Source: Alligator mississippiensis
Lineage: Eukaryota > Chordata > Crocodylia > Alligatoridae
Reading direction: 5' to 3'
NCBI RefSeq assembly: GCF_030867095.1
Contig: NC_081828.1
Location: 218,891,978-218,955,977, forward strand
DNA length: 64,000 nt
Shown: positions 47,421 to 60,306 of the stretch, one piece after another
Position numbering within the stretch: position 1 is the stretch's first letter
How the letters are laid out: every line of letters starts with the position of its first letter
The notes under the pieces: model-generated
What the model was told of the DNA's origin: nothing
What the model saw: the letters and a program-made list of their open reading frames with translations, nothing else
Databases searched by the model: none
Program-made: the position numbers and the translations under genes

Positions 47421-47779
47421 CCTAGTGCTGAGGCGAGGCACTACCACTTCCTGTGTCTTTCACCCAACAACATTCTCCTTAATCTCAGGTAACAGCCTGA
47501 GTCTCATGTGCACAGTTATCATTACCCCGTGTGCAGCTACTGCACTTGCTTGGCAGCCATTCAGTGCAAGTCCATGTCCATCAGCTGTGGTTCTGGTCCA
47601 CAGGCGATGCACATGAGTGGAATGTGAAGCCCCCAAATTGGAACTTACCAAAGAGCAAGTGAGTATATCTATCTTACCCAATTGTTGCCCAGCAGCCCAA
47701 CGGTGACAGCACCCACCTGAGACTATGGGGTGCAACTACTGCACTTGCTTGGCAGCCATTCAGTGCAGGGTGCAGGGTC

Positions 47780-48355
47780 CAGGCTCCCCTTCCCCTATGG
47801 GAATGAACATCTGTCACATGAGACTGGAACAACCTAGTCCCAAGCTGGGCTGAGAACTCCTTCCTGGTGAGGCGAGGCCACTGTTCAATTGGAAAGAATA
47901 GCACTATGGGGATACAAGGGGAACAAGCAGGAGATATCCTGACTGTTCAGTCCAGGAAACTGGTGGTTAGGTTGTGGAGGAAATGATCCCTAGCTTCTAT
48001 TGCTGTGTGTGCATTTTGAGGCCCGCTTTGCAAAGTAAAGATTGCTGACCTATTTGTTTCAGGTCAGCTTCTGCACCGCAAGCCAGAACTGCCCCCTCCC
48101 CCTCTCCCCCCCCCCACCCCCGGCACAGAGGTGCCTGAGAAGGACAGCACCATGGAGACACAAGGGGAACAAGCAGCAGGGAGCCTGACTGTCTAGTCCA
48201 GGGAGCAGGTGGTTAGGCTGTTGAGGAAATGATCCCTTGTTCCTACTGCTGTGTGTCCATTTTGCATAACAGCTTAGCAAAATAAAGATTGCTGACCATG
48301 TTGTTTCAAGTCACCCTCTGCAGTACAGGTGAGAGTCCCCTCCTGCTGGCACAGG
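47780..48355 (+). repeat. LTR-like sequence with internal tandem duplication (about 248 bp)
   Basis: Bases 47897-48110 and 48146-48355 are direct copies that share 'gggaacaagcag', 'gaggaaatgatccct' and 'aaagattgctgacc'. The second has AATAAA at about 48281. Bases 47780-47930 are also homologous to 54080-54225. Confidence 0.55.
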
Positions 48356-50362
48356 GGTGCCTGAACTAGGCCAGATCCTGCCCCCTGGCATTGGGGAAAG
48401 GATTACTGGAGGCTCTGCTGCCAAATCTATAGCCAGAGGCACACTAAGAAGATGTAAGAAGCCACTATGAAACTATGAAACTAAAAAGATGAGCTTGAGA
48501 ATGAGGTGGTGCAGCTGAGGCACCTCACCACTGATCCAGACAATGCACAGCTCTGTGCAGATTGTTAGGAAAAGAGAGACAACTTCTGAGCTCTGGACAA
48601 CAACCTCACCCACAGGACACTTGTCTGATCAGCGATCCACCTCCTCCAGGATGGCCTTCTCAGCAAGAGTCTTCCTGAATGCAAGCACTGCCATCACCTG
48701 TAAGTTCCTGCAGAAGTTTTTACCACAAGTCAGCATGGGCAGCCAGGGTGGTATGAAAGATCCTCTCACTTTGGCTGAGTTATTAGAAGCTTCTCCCTCC
48801 CCCTCCCATTCCCTCCAACATTGCCCAGCTGACTGTGGAGTTCTACTACATATACTGGCATGTCCTCAGCCTGGTGGGTGAGGTGGTGGACCCCAGCCAT
48901 GGAGGTGGGTGGATGATGGGCTCAATTCTGGTTGGCAGAGCTGGTGGGCCCAATGCAGGCTGGCAGAAGATGGGGGCTTCAGGCCCATTCCTGGGTGGTA
49001 GGGGTGCTGGGCCTGATTCCAGGTGGCAAGGGAGAGGCAGCTCTTTTCCAGGGTGGAAGGCCCAATCCAAGAAGGCTGGGGTGGTGCAGTGGGTCTTATT
49101 CAGGCCAGGAGATGCTGGTAGGGATGCCATCTGGGCAGACAGGGGCTGGAGTGGTTCAGATCTGGGTCACCTATACTGCCTGAGAGAGCAGGTGAATGGG
49201 CAGGCACAGAGCAACTTGGCTCCTAGCCACAGGCCTGCTCACCAGCCCTCCAGGGCCAGGTCAGAGCGTTGAACATTGCAGGGGGAATTGACTCTTCATG
49301 GACATCTTCTTAAAGCATGTGTCATCTTCAACTCCAAGGAACAGTCCTTGACATTAGCATGTGCTAAGGGTAAGGTGTAACTATACCTTTAGGCACTTAA
49401 GTCTACTGATGTGCTTAGAGGGGAAAGAGAATCCAGCCATTATATGAAAAAAGAGATAAGAAGAAGAGGAAGGCCTGCTTCTTAAACATTTCATTATGTG
49501 CCCCTTAACTCTAGTGTTATCAGGGAAACTAAATGCTAAATCATGGGTTACTTCCTGTGTGCCATTCATGACTGTTATGGGATGGCTTGAATAGAGTTGG
49601 CCCTGCCTCAGGCAGGGGTTGGACTAGTTGTGACTTATGGAGGTCCCTTCTAGATACTTCTCCAGGACTCTAGGGCTTTAGTTCAGACAGATCTTAAATG
49701 ACTCATGATCACAGGTCAGACAAGGGGACATGGATGTCCCTTCTCACCATAAACTGTAAAGAAAAAGACTATCCAAACCATCTCCAATGGGGAAAACAGT
49801 ATCACTGGCTGATGATCCTATGCAAAAATTGAAGTGGAAATGAGCTCTGTCTGTTTCAGGGGCAAAGGATGAAACTTAAACTCAAGGCTGAGACAGGAGG
49901 GGCACTACAGTAAGAATGGCCTGGGGCAGGGTTGAGGTTAGGAGCAGAAGTTAGTTCTGTGCCCTGTTCCCTAGAGCCCAGGTAACCTTGCAGATTAGAG
50001 GCAGAAATGGGTCTGCAGATGAAATTTTTATTGCTTGCACCTCCAAATGTTAAAATGAACCCTTATCCCAAAGTCCATCTGGCTTCCTGTGACAGCACAA
50101 CAGAGAAGCTTACATCTACTGTCTTTGTTTCACCAAAACTTTTGGAACTGAATTGAACTAATATTCCTGTGGGCATAAAAGGAGCTGGATTCATGTTTCT
50201 GTGCAAGTTACACTCTGGGAGGAACGACTTATGGTCTCCTTCACCGTTATGGGAGACTGCTTGCTACCAAGCTGTTTTGTCTTCCCTGAAATGTATGGTC
50301 TTCCATAAAAAAGGCTGCTTTGTTTTTACAATTATGTAAGAATCTTAACAAAAATCTATCTA
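48356..50362. other. Unassigned stretch with a degenerate minisatellite
   Basis: Bases 48890-49090 repeat a degenerate 'ggtgggcccaatgcaggctgg'-type motif split by spacers. Nothing else is recognised. Confidence 0.4.
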
Positions 50363-50556
50363 TGTAACCTGGGTGCACCCAAGTACTGTTCTCTCTCCAG
50401 ATAGAAGGGATGGGTGGCAGGCAAGAGTGCTATGAGAGGGATCTGCAGTATGCAGGCCAGATCCCTCTACTCCCTATAGAGTCAGGCCAGGACAATAGAT
50501 ACTTAACTATATACAGATTTATTAAGACATACAATAATTAAAAGAATTGCTATTAA

Positions 50557-50581
50557 TACACACACACACACACACACACAT
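50557..50581. repeat. (CA)n microsatellite
   Basis: A short pure CA run. Confidence 0.95.
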
Positions 50582-50659
50582 TAGAAAAATAGCAGTTAAA
50601 TACAGGTGAGCATATATAAATACAATTAAACAGCAGTCAAAATACAAATATACACAGGT

Positions 50660-50709
50660 AAGTATATATATATATCCATTAGGGAAGGGGAATATATATA
50701 TATATATAT
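50660..50709. repeat. (TA)n microsatellite, interrupted
   Basis: Two TA runs are separated by 'ccattagggaaggggaat'. Confidence 0.93.
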
Positions 50710-51422
50710 GTTAGGGGAGGGAAGGGAAAGGGTCCCAGAAGTGTCCCTTAAGAAGTTTAAATTTAATTAACTACTACTTATTAAACTACTAATATACAAA
50801 TTTAAAATGTTCACAAAATATAAGGCACAGTGTCACAGACTAGGAGGCACTCTCCTACAAAATATAAGACACCTTGACAACTAATTAGCTCAAGATTTCC
50901 TGGGATAAACTGCCCCACAACTGGGTAGCTCCCCTCCACTGTGGAAATCCCTTCCCCAACAACTCACAACTCCAGGTCCAGGATGGGTGGTCCTTGACCC
51001 CTTGGCATAGTTGCTGCTTATGGGCATGGCCTCCCAGGACACTCGCTCCCTTGGACTACCACTTGCAGGTGGCCCTGTGCATCATTGCATGCACTGAGGG
51101 CTCTGCCTGTTGCCTTGTGGGGTCAGGCCAACTCTCAGGATCTCAATATTGCACTGTTAGACAGGAGGGTGTGACACAACTGCACATATACAAACACACA
51201 ATCAATTGGATGCATACAGACACACACACACACTACCAACTCAGGCACATACACATCCAAACTAGCCTAGGCACATGCCTACCTATCACCAATACAAGCA
51301 CATACACCATGCACCCCAAACGTTAGACAAAAATCAATTGTCCATACCCACACACTCAGTACACATACACAGATCAATAATCCATATATCATACACACAA
51401 TGACATATATATACATATATAG

Positions 51423-51441
51423 ATCTCTCTCTCTCTCTCTC

Positions 51442-51481
<40 letters not shown>
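51423..51481. repeat. (CT)n(AC)n compound microsatellite
   Basis: A CT run passes into an AC run through 'tata'. Confidence 0.97.
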
Positions 51482-51484
<3 letters not shown>

Positions 51485-51699
51485 CAGTTCACACGCATAC
51501 AACCCACCTACACATAGGTAAGTTCCTAACTTGGATGGGATGGTATGTATGTATGTGCTTGGGGTACCTCAGATACTTGGGGGAAGGTTAAGGTAAAAGA
51601 GAGAGAGAGTTAAAGTGTAGGGAGTGAAAATTCCCAGAACTGAGATTAGAACTGGTAGACTAGAGAGAATCTGGTCAAGGAACTGAGGCTTGGGGTTAC

Positions 51700-52460
51700 T
51701 TAAGGTAGATTGGGGCTGGAAACTGAGGCAGACAGCTGAGATATTGCAGAGGGAGCAGGTAGAGTGGTGGCAAGGAGGAGACAGTCAGGAACAGACAAAA
51801 ACCCAAATTGGGGTTTCAAAATAACAGGTTTATTAAACAGACAACACACTACACAACCCCATAAAGTTATTGGTTCCACCCCCCACCCCCGCCACTCACA
51901 CACAAACACACACACCCACAATGGCAGCAGGAGAAAGAGACTCAGTGGAAGGGTTGGAGTCCAGGTGGGGAAGAGAAGCAGAGTCCAAGTCCTTGGTTGA
52001 AGAGGGGGTAGGGGGTGATAGCTACCTATCCAGGCTGGAAAAGGGTCCTTGTCCAGTAGGTGTTGTCCAGAGGGGCATCACTGGCAGGGCCTCTGGGTGA
52101 ATAGGTGGTGTGGCGTGGTGCTGGTCCAGATGAAGAGGGTGTCCCAAGGAGTCAGTCTTCACTACCCCTTTTTATGGGGCAGACTACTTCTTATCTGCTA
52201 TGGGAGGGCCTGTCCAAGCAAGGTCAGTCCTGTCCCAGAGGGCTCCAGGTGTTCACACTGAGCATGTGCAGCCTGGCACAATGGTGGGTTGCCTCATCTT
52301 TTGTGTCTTGAATGCTGAGGGTGGTACCAAGGGCTGGGTCATTGGTCCAGGTATTGGTGTTGATGGTTCGGTCATTCAGAGGAAGCTATTTTTAGACCTA
52401 CTGCCACTGTCTCTCAATCACCCTCGTTCATCCCCATTCATTCAGGAACCAAGTTACATA
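51700..52460 (-). mobile_element. LTR candidate (minus)
   Basis: A minus-strand TATA box 'ccataaaaagg' (52169-52178) and AATAAA (51829-51834) are spaced about 340 bases apart, as in a U3-R arrangement. The ends are not fixed. Confidence 0.45.
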
Positions 52461-52869
52461 GAAGGGGTAGGTGCGAGCCTAGATTATGCAACTGGGCCTG
52501 GGGACAGGATGGAGACTTGACAAACAAAATGGAAACTTGACATGACTTATGCTAACTTACATATATAGGCCTAAATCATATAGCACCAGTAAAACTCTAT
52601 ATAAACATAACAATTATACAATATAAAGAAGGAGAAAAAACAACAAATAAAACTTGCTACCAAAATAAAATGCTGAAGCGTATTCTATGTCTTAACTCAC
52701 TTATACTTATCTATAAGGAATAGAGAGGGAGAGACAAAGTCAGAAATGGTTGGGGAAGGGAAGCAAATGCATTTACAACAAAAAAGAAAGAAAAACTGGG
52801 CATTTTGCTACATGCCTTTTGCTGGAGGTTGGAGGCCTGGGCTGCCTCATGTGGTACTGGAGCTCAATC

Positions 52870-53095
52870 TATCTCCCAGACCCTCTATGTAGTGTCACCT
52901 GCACCGAATTCCCTGGCCACTTGCCAGGGATTGCAGATCTGAGCCCCTGCTGGCTGCTGCCAGGACCTTGAGCTTTGTACACTGCTGTGTGCACCAAGGT
53001 CCCAGCCGCTCATTGAGGGGTTGCAGACCGGAGCCACCTCATGCAGCTCCCAGAGTCTGGGCTTTGTGCATCGAGCTGTGCACCAACACCACATT
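52870..53095. repeat. Interspersed block related to 31560-31770
   Basis: It shares 'ctggccacttgccagg', 'gttgcag..c.gagccacc' and 'agctcccagagtctgggctt' type motifs with that region. Confidence 0.5.
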
Positions 53096-53099
53096 TCCT

Positions 53100-53959
53100 G
53101 TGGTGGGGTTGGGGATTCAGACACTCACCACTCCCAATCATGAAGAGGTATCTTTGGGCAGGGACGGGGCAAGCCTTTTCCCAGGGTTACCTGATTAATG
53201 GATGGGTATTCCAATCACAATGAAGATTCTCTGAGCCCTGACTGCTGAACTGTATCGGTCAGTCTGCCACCTCTAAAATAGCAAAACAGCATCTAATATA
53301 AGTGACTACACCAGTTACTATAAGATAAAGCTATGTTTTAGAATATTTGGATCATTTCATTCATGGTCTTCCCTTACGATGTCTCTTCTCAAGCCTTGCG
53401 CTCTGTTTAATTTCCTCTTGGTCTTGGTTTTGTTGGACATGATGACAGCTTCCTTTACTTTGCTGACCAAGCTGGCTGTCACACCTGCAAAGGTTTCTTC
53501 CAGTATCCCACCAAAACAGGTTTGGGTTCTTCTACTTATCTACGCTTCTGTAGCTTGGGTCAAGCCCCATGAAACTGGCCAAGGCTGGCAACAGCTCTCC
53601 CACTTCCAAGCTGTCCAGTGGCTTGTGTGGCCTCTGAAGCAAAGCAAAGCCAGAAAGAGCTCCTCTGATCTACAGGGCAGGGGCACATGGGAGCCAAACC
53701 CACACTGTGAGCTGCCTGCAGTATGGACACCCTGTTATACTCACTCCTGCTCTTACAATACCCCTAGACAGGAGCTCACTCCCTCCACAGGCTTGTAAAA
53801 GAAAGAAAATCTGAACCTGAGCTGATGAGGTGAAGACTCCTCCATAATGAGCCATGCTGGGATTTGCTTGCATGCTTAGGTTCATCTCAGGGTTAAGTAT
53901 TGTGAGAATTATATTGAACTGACAATATTTTTAAGGCCTTTGTTTCTAAATACATTGCA
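53100..53959. other. Unassigned stretch
   Basis: A plus frame at 53379-53798 begins with a hydrophobic leader-like segment, but I recognise no family in it and there is no supporting context. Confidence 0.3.
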
Positions 53960-54079
53960 GAAAGGAGCTTTATATGGGGTATGGAAACGTATTTGCAAAG
54001 CTTAAGTGGTTAGAGCAGGGCAAAAGGGGACAGGAGAGTTGGAGAACACAGAACCTAGGCTCACCTGCTCCTAAGGGCA

Positions 54080-54240
54080 TGGAATCCTCTCACATTACAC
54101 TGGAACAGCCTAATCACCCAGCCAGGCTGACAGCATCTTCCTGGTGTAGCCAGGTCACTGGGCAAAGAAGAGGGAAGGCATCCTGGGGTCAGACAGAGAA
54201 CAAGCAGGAGGGAGCCTGACTTTGTGTGTCTCAAGGTGGG
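54080..54240 (+). repeat. LTR-like fragment related to 47780-47930
   Basis: It shares 'cactggaacagcctaatc', 'cttcctggtgtagccaggtcac' in two pieces, and 'gagaacaagcaggaggga'. Confidence 0.5.
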
Positions 54241-55147
54241 TTGTTGCTCTGTGGGGTGTGAGTCCTGCTTCCACTATCACCCTGGCCAGTCCATGCCACA
54301 CAAATCTAGTGTCTAACCTCTTAGCAAAACTACATAGTCAATCTTGACACAATACAAGATATCACAACTACACCTAAGCCCACTGCTTCAGAGATCCCAG
54401 GAGGAGGGCTATTCCCTTAGGTAAAGGAAGGCAAAGATTTGCATCAATTTGACTGGGGGTAAAATTCCTTCATGACACAAAATCCAGTGGAAGTCTGAGT
54501 CTAAGCAGAGGGGCAAGACCCTCTAACCAGGAACCTCCAGCTTTAAGTTCCAGTAGGAGCACTGACACAGCCCAGGATGGAGAGGGACCTAGAATGCCAG
54601 TTCCAGTCTTCAACCAGGTTCTAATACTGCTGCTCAAATTGATACCCACTGGTCCAAGCCGAGGAAACCTTGTTGAGCAGTGCTGGCGTATGCAGCCAGA
54701 GGGAAGCAGGACTACAGCAGCAGGACGTGTCTCAGCACTGGGAAAAAATTCCCACTAAGAGAAATGTGGAGCAATGCACGTTTTCTGTAGCTGAGGATCC
54801 ATGTCCAGAGGAGTCTACGTGCTGCTTGCTGGTATGAAGGGGAGACCTAGAAGTATCTGGTGCCCATGATAACCTGAGCAGCCTGGCAGCTCTGAGCATG
54901 GGGAAATGCAGTGAAATATTCTGCAGCTTGTGATCCTGCCCCATTCTCCTGGGTTCTGTGATGACTTAGTCAGCCTGCCCTATACCCTAGCTATGGACTA
55001 AAAGAGAGAATTTCTTGACTATGAGACAAAACATTTTGTATCTCTTGAACACTATTTTTAATTTAGAATACAGCATTTTAGAGTTTTCAAAGTGAGAGGG
55101 GAAAAAAGGGGGCAGAGCCAGGCAAGGAGAGACCTGTGCATTTGTTT
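54241..55147. other. Unassigned stretch
   Basis: No recognised gene or repeat. Confidence 0.35.
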
Positions 55148-55235
55148 CCAGGAGTAGTTAGCTGTGGTAGTCTGGAGTCAAGCAGAAAACAGACTAGGGT
55201 GGCACCTTGGAGACTAACTGAAAGAGTTATTCTTT
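55148..55235. mobile_element. SINE-like fragment
   Basis: The motifs 'agctgtggtagtctggagtc' and 'gtggcaccttggagactaac' resemble the ends of reptile SINE families. Confidence 0.45.
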
Positions 55236-55429
55236 AAAGTGCTGCTCTGCCCTGCCTTCAGATTTCAGTTACAGAAAAGAGCTGACAGGAAAAAAAAAGC
55301 AATCAGTAGGCACTGCTATTTTCTTTTCAAGGCTGTTCAAGAGATTGTTTCCAGCATCTCCTAAATTCAATTCAATTTAGGTCAAAAGAGTAGTTTAAAA
55401 AAATTAAAATAACCATGTAAAAATTGCTG

Positions 55430-55434
55430 TGCGC

Positions 55435-55505
<71 letters not shown>
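55430..55505. repeat. (GC)n(CA)n microsatellite
   Basis: A short 'gcgcgcgcatgcgcgc' start is followed by a long CA run. It is alternating purine-pyrimidine throughout. Confidence 0.97.
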
Positions 55506-55506
<1 letters not shown>

Positions 55507-55642
55507 CATTTTACCTCCTCTGTGCTGCTTGCTCCCTCCTCTGTGCTCCCCACCAATGCAAACAGTCCGAGAGACCTAATTCTTGGAATGCAGTACTTTG
55601 AACAGAAAGATCAGGTCATGAGAAGTGCTAAAGAGCTGTCTG

Positions 55643-57675
55643 CTAGGGCTGCGTGAAGCTTCAGGTGTTGATTCGAATCGGAGGAGATTCGGACCGATTT
55701 GATGGCCGAATCTCCAAATCTGAATCGAATCAGGGGACCAGTAAGAAGATCTGAATCAATTTGAAGCTCTTCAAATCTGTTTGGGAAAGATTCAGAGAGC
55801 TTTGATGATTTGGGCAGTCCCCACTGGCTGCAGCAAGGAGCTGGAGCTAGACTCAGAGCTGGTAAGTAGGGGGTGGGGGAGGGGGGGCTGAAGGATGGGG
55901 AAGGGGACCATAGGGGGACCCCTGCGAGGCCCCATCCCCTGCCTGATCCCCCAGCCTCCCCAACCCCTGCCCACTCCCCTAGCCCGCCCCCCCCCCCACC
56001 TATGTCTGCCCTGCTTGCCCCAGCTCCCGGCCCTTGAAAAAAAAAGGCCCCACTCACTGGCTGCTGCCGGGTGGGGGGGCAGGGACGTGATCCCAACTTC
56101 CCCCACTGCCCCACACTGCATGGGGGGTTCTTCACAGCTCCCCCCATTTCCCCAGCACCCCCCATGGCTGCCCTACCTGTCCCACCTCCTAACCCTTTAA
56201 AAAGAACCCCCACTCACCCAGTGCTGCCTGGCAGAGGGGTGATCCCCACTTCCCCTCACTGCCTCATGCTACATGGGGGGCTCTGCCATGAGCCCTGCGA
56301 CCCCACCTGCTCTCCCAGGCCCACCATGGCTGCCCTGCCCACCCCAGCTCCTGCCCTTTAAGAAAAAAAAGCCACTCCTGTGAACTCACTATCTCCTGCA
56401 GAGGCTTCGGGGGCTCTTGCAGAGTCCCCCATGCAGTGTGGGGCAGTGGCAGGTGTTAGACCCCCAACTCCATGTGGTGCCCAATGACTAGGGAGATGAT
56501 GATCCAATTGCCCATGGATCCTGTTACTCATTAGCCGGAGAAAGCAGGGAGAAAACACCAGCAAATCTTGCTTGCAACAGCTTTATTCAGAATGGAGACA
56601 GCTTCAGACAAGGGTCCTCACAGACACACAGCCTGTGAACCAGGGCACCTGTGCTGAAAAACAGGTTTTTTCCACATTTATACACTTTCATTTAGGATCA
56701 CTCCACTCTTGCCCCTCCTCTGTTCCACCCATTTCTCCCATCTCAAGCTCCTCCTCTGTTTACTGTTTGCTTCATTAGCATGGAATTGCCTTTGCATTTC
56801 ATTCATTTACATGTCTTTTTGCTATGAGCACATGTCTAAGACCTTGACTCCTTTTCTTCAGTCAATGGACAGACTTTGACCAAAACCTGGAAGCTTCTGG
56901 AGGCTTCTTCACTAATCACCATTCACCTTCTTGTATATGTTCATCTCCGATTCTGTTACCAACTACGTATTGTTTTTCAGATTCCAGTCTGTTTTTCTCT
57001 CTCAGGTTGTACCATCTTCCTCATTCCTAAAATGTCACCTCATTCACAGTGCACACTCACACAAATTCACTTGCTGCTTTTTCCTCAGAAAATGGTTGGC
57101 ACAGTTAAGATGGTTACTTACCACAAACAAATGGCTGGCTTAGGTATCATTCTGCTTTGTGGTCAGCAACTCTGCTAAGCCACAGGTCACATCTTTATTC
57201 AGCTTCAGATTCAATGTTCCCCAAAAACCCAAATATTGTTACCCTAACAGGGGGCAGTGGGGATCACTTCCCACAGGGCAGGAATCAGTGAGTCTGGGTT
57301 TTTTTTTTCTTAAAGGGATGGGATGGGTGGGACAGCCATGGAGGTGGGGCTGGGGGAGTGGGGGTAGTCAGAAGGCTCATGAATGAGCTCCCCATGCAGC
57401 CTGGGGAAGTGGGGATCACCCCCTCCCACTCAGCCACATCCAGTGAGTCAGGGCTTTTTTTTTTTTTTCAAAATGCCAGGAACTGGGGTGGGTGGGGCAG
57501 CCATTGCTGGGGCTGGGAGAGCGGGCAGGGGATGGGCCTGTGTGATTTGGAGATTCAGCAGCAGCTGGATCACCAAATCAGATTCAGCCCAACCAATTTG
57601 GGACAGTGATTCAAATCACCTAATCAAATCACTGTCTCCCAAATCAGCTGAATCCAAATCCAAAGAGAATACTAG
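55643..57675. mobile_element. Non-autonomous hAT with inverted subterminal tandem repeats
   Basis: The left end starts 'ctagggctgcgtgaagcttc' and runs through 'gattcgaatcggagg'-type motifs. Then come about three tandem units of some 165 bases (55870-56470, each with 'cctttaa', 'cccactcac', 'gatcccc.acttcccc' and 'catggctgccct'). The right arm (57250-57675) carries the same units and end motifs in reverse. The centre is occupied by a separate LTR-like insertion. No transposase is seen. Confidence 0.7.
56522..57249 (-). mobile_element. LTR-like insertion inside the hAT
   Basis: It starts tgttactc and ends ccctaaca on the plus strand (TG..CA) and has a minus AATAAA at 56582-56587. It sits between the two hAT arms. 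No target duplication was found. Confidence 0.35.
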
Positions 57676-59668
57676 GCACTTGGAACAAGCCTACTGTCTG
57701 CCCCCATGTGGGTGGACACAAAGTTCCCATTTTCCAAGATATGTCATATTCAACTCTGGGGAAAAAAAAAAAAAGATGAGATAGAAAGAGATTGCAAGTT
57801 GTCTCAGAGAAGCAAAAATTAAGTAGAGATTGGGTTACCTTGTTAAGCTTCTGTTTAAGCAGGAATGACAATAGCACACCATAAAGAAGAAGGCAGAAAG
57901 AATCAGATGTTTCAGCAGAGAACTCTGAAGCACAAGCAGTTTCAGGCACAGAACCTCAGGCACAAAACAAACACTGGGTGCATCTACATGTGCAATTAAG
58001 GCACCTGACTATACAGCACAGTAAATTCAGGTGCATTAAATTGTGCCTGGGTGCATGTCTATAGGTGCGCCCAAGTTGGGAGCAAATTGAGCCTGATGGG
58101 AGCAAGTTAGTCTAAAGCTGCTCCTGCCAAGCTCTGCCACCTCACAGCAGCCAGAGTCCAGGATTTAGCTGAAGCTACCTGGATGCCAGTCCCAGGCTGG
58201 CAGGGGTCATGGGGTCAGTCTTTGGCTGGCAGAGGGCTCTGGGGTCAGCCCTGAGCTGGAAACATAGGCAGATTATGGGCCAGATGGGTCTGGGCCCAGG
58301 GCCCCCTGCCTCAATGCAGATGAAACCAGTGGTTGGGCCAGGCCAGGCATGTGCAGTGTGGTAGGCCATGACTGCTGGGTACCAGGCAAGGTGCTGGGCA
58401 CAGAGCCCAACCATACCAGAGCCCTGGGAGTCACTAGAGATGCCAGTGGCAGGGAGCAGAGGCAGGTGAGGTGTATGGCTGGTACCTGCCAGTGGCAGGC
58501 CAGCCCCAACCCCAGGAGGTGGCTCTGAATCCCTGTAGCTGAGGGGGTGAGTGGGGGTGGTTGTGGCTCCTGCCCCAGGCTGGAGGGGGAGGTGTGGTAG
58601 TGCATCCCACTCTGTCCTTTCCTCCCACTGTGCCAGCTGGTCACAGAACCCAAGGCTGCAGGACAGGACATGGATATGGGGGGTACTGGCCCAAGGGGGG
58701 AGGGCCTGGGCTCACAGCCCCAGTGGATCTTAACCCACCCCTGGCTGGTGGGGGGTAGGGGTGGGGGGTCAGCTTCAGGCTGGCAGAGGACACTATCCTG
58801 GGAACCTGTGGCTAGCACACCATGGTTGTCCATTGTCCTCTCCCCAGCAACAGTGGCCAGGACACTGTGCCCACTTGCTGACCACCTCATTCATCCACCA
58901 CAGTTGGGCATTTGGGTGGCTGGCCATGGCCCCAGGCCCATGGTGAGACCCCAAAAACATATACACTATGGACAGTTTGGGGTTTTACAAACTTTATTTC
59001 CATCCACAACACAACAATGGACACTCCATCCTCAGAACAGACCCTCTACTTCCCTTCCCATCAGCAGCCTCTGTCCTTTCCTCCCCCGCAACAACAGACC
59101 ATCTCCTTCCATCCTTCTCCAACAGCAGACTCCCTCCCCTGCAACAATACACTCCTCCCCAACCCCAGTAGGAAGGAATAATAACCCCAGTAATAAAGGA
59201 CCCATGAAACTATGTACAGTGTATTTTTCCAACTGTTTGGTGGGAACAGTGCTTATATGTATTGATTATTCTATTGGTTATTTCTAATGATTTCCTTATT
59301 GATTATTTCTAGTGATTGTTAGGAAAGAGAGCATACACCATATGCAGTGGAAGGAGGTGGGGGGGTCAAGGGGCTCAGCCTCTCCAAATGCAGTGCAGTA
59401 GCAGGCATGGCCTTAGGGTATCCCAGCCACAGGCTGCTGTGGGTACACTCAGCTACCCTGTGCACTCGCAGCCAGGATCAGAGCTGGCCCAGTCACAGGC
59501 AGGTAAGTTTCTCTTAATCTGTTTTCTTTATCGCTGCCTGGGCTTGCCGGGGTGGGGGAGGGAGGAAGGGTAGGGCAGATTGAGACCCCACAGTGCAGGG
59601 TAGAGTGGGATAGGGGAAGGGAAAATCATTCACTCCACCCCTGCCCCACTTCCTGCTGCACTGTGGGG
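57676..59668. other. Unassigned stretch
   Basis: Bases 57985-58070 carry the MITE-like 'gtgcatctacatgtgcaa' motif. The rest is G/C-skewed and has open frames without family features. Confidence 0.35.
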
Positions 59669-59745
59669 ATTGTCCCATGACCCAACCCAGCCAGGGGCCT
59701 GTTCACCATAAATGGGGCCCTGGCTGGGTTGGGTCATGGGACAAT
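59669..59745. repeat. Perfect 28-bp inverted repeat, 21-base loop
   Basis: The arms are 59669-59696 and 59718-59745, fully complementary. A related direct copy of the left arm lies at about 59853-59880. Confidence 0.93.
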
Positions 59746-60124
59746 TGGAGCTTGGCTGCTCATACAGGGGCGTGGTGTGGGTAAGCATTCCCCTGTGGTG
59801 TGGGCAGCAGTGAGAACTGACCACCTGTGCCTCAGCATGAGCAACTGGGTTCTGGTCCCATGACCCAGCCCAGCTGGGGCCCATTCACAGTGACCCCCTT
59901 GGCTCAACAGGGAAGTCATGGACCTCCTGAAATTAAAATGAGAAGACTACAAAGGATGGAAGTCAGGAATGACTATGAAAGAGGAGGACTCAGCAACAAC
60001 CTGCACCTCTAAGGAGCAGATCAGGATAGCAAACAGAATCAAGGACAACATTAGATATGTAGGAAGTCAGAGGAAAAAAATATGGGAAGCATAGGACACC
60101 TGAGAAATGAAATGGAATGGCTAA

Positions 60125-60263
60125 TAGGGCTGTGCGAAGCTTCAGTAGCCAATTAAATTCAGAGGTTTCAGTGGCTGAATCTCCAAATCTAAATGGAATC
60201 AGGAGACCCATTATTTTCTCCAAATTGAATTGGAAGCCTATGAATCAATCCAGAGAGATTTGG
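60125..60263 (+). mobile_element. hAT end fragment
   Basis: It begins 'tagggctgtgcgaagcttca' and continues with 'ggctgaatctccaaatct' motifs like 55643. It ends near 60263. Confidence 0.7.
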
Positions 60264-60306
60264 CCATAGACTATACAGGCAGGCACTAGGCAGTGCCAGT
60301 GGGAGC

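Larger units (their letters stand above)
50363..51180 (-). mobile_element. LTR candidate (minus), relative of 29661
   Basis: It starts on the plus strand with tgtaacctgggtgcaccca as at 29663, shares 'taactatataca.atttatt' and has AATAAA on the minus strand at 50518-50523. The far end is uncertain, and microsatellites have expanded inside. Confidence 0.5.

Noticed and set aside
53379..53798. 139-codon plus frame with hydrophobic N-terminus
   Set aside because: It resembles a signal peptide only at the start; the rest has no family features and there is no promoter, splice or homology support.
58273..58890. 205-codon minus frame and overlapping plus frames
   Set aside because: Pro/Ser/Gly-rich in all frames because of GC skew, and no domain is visible.
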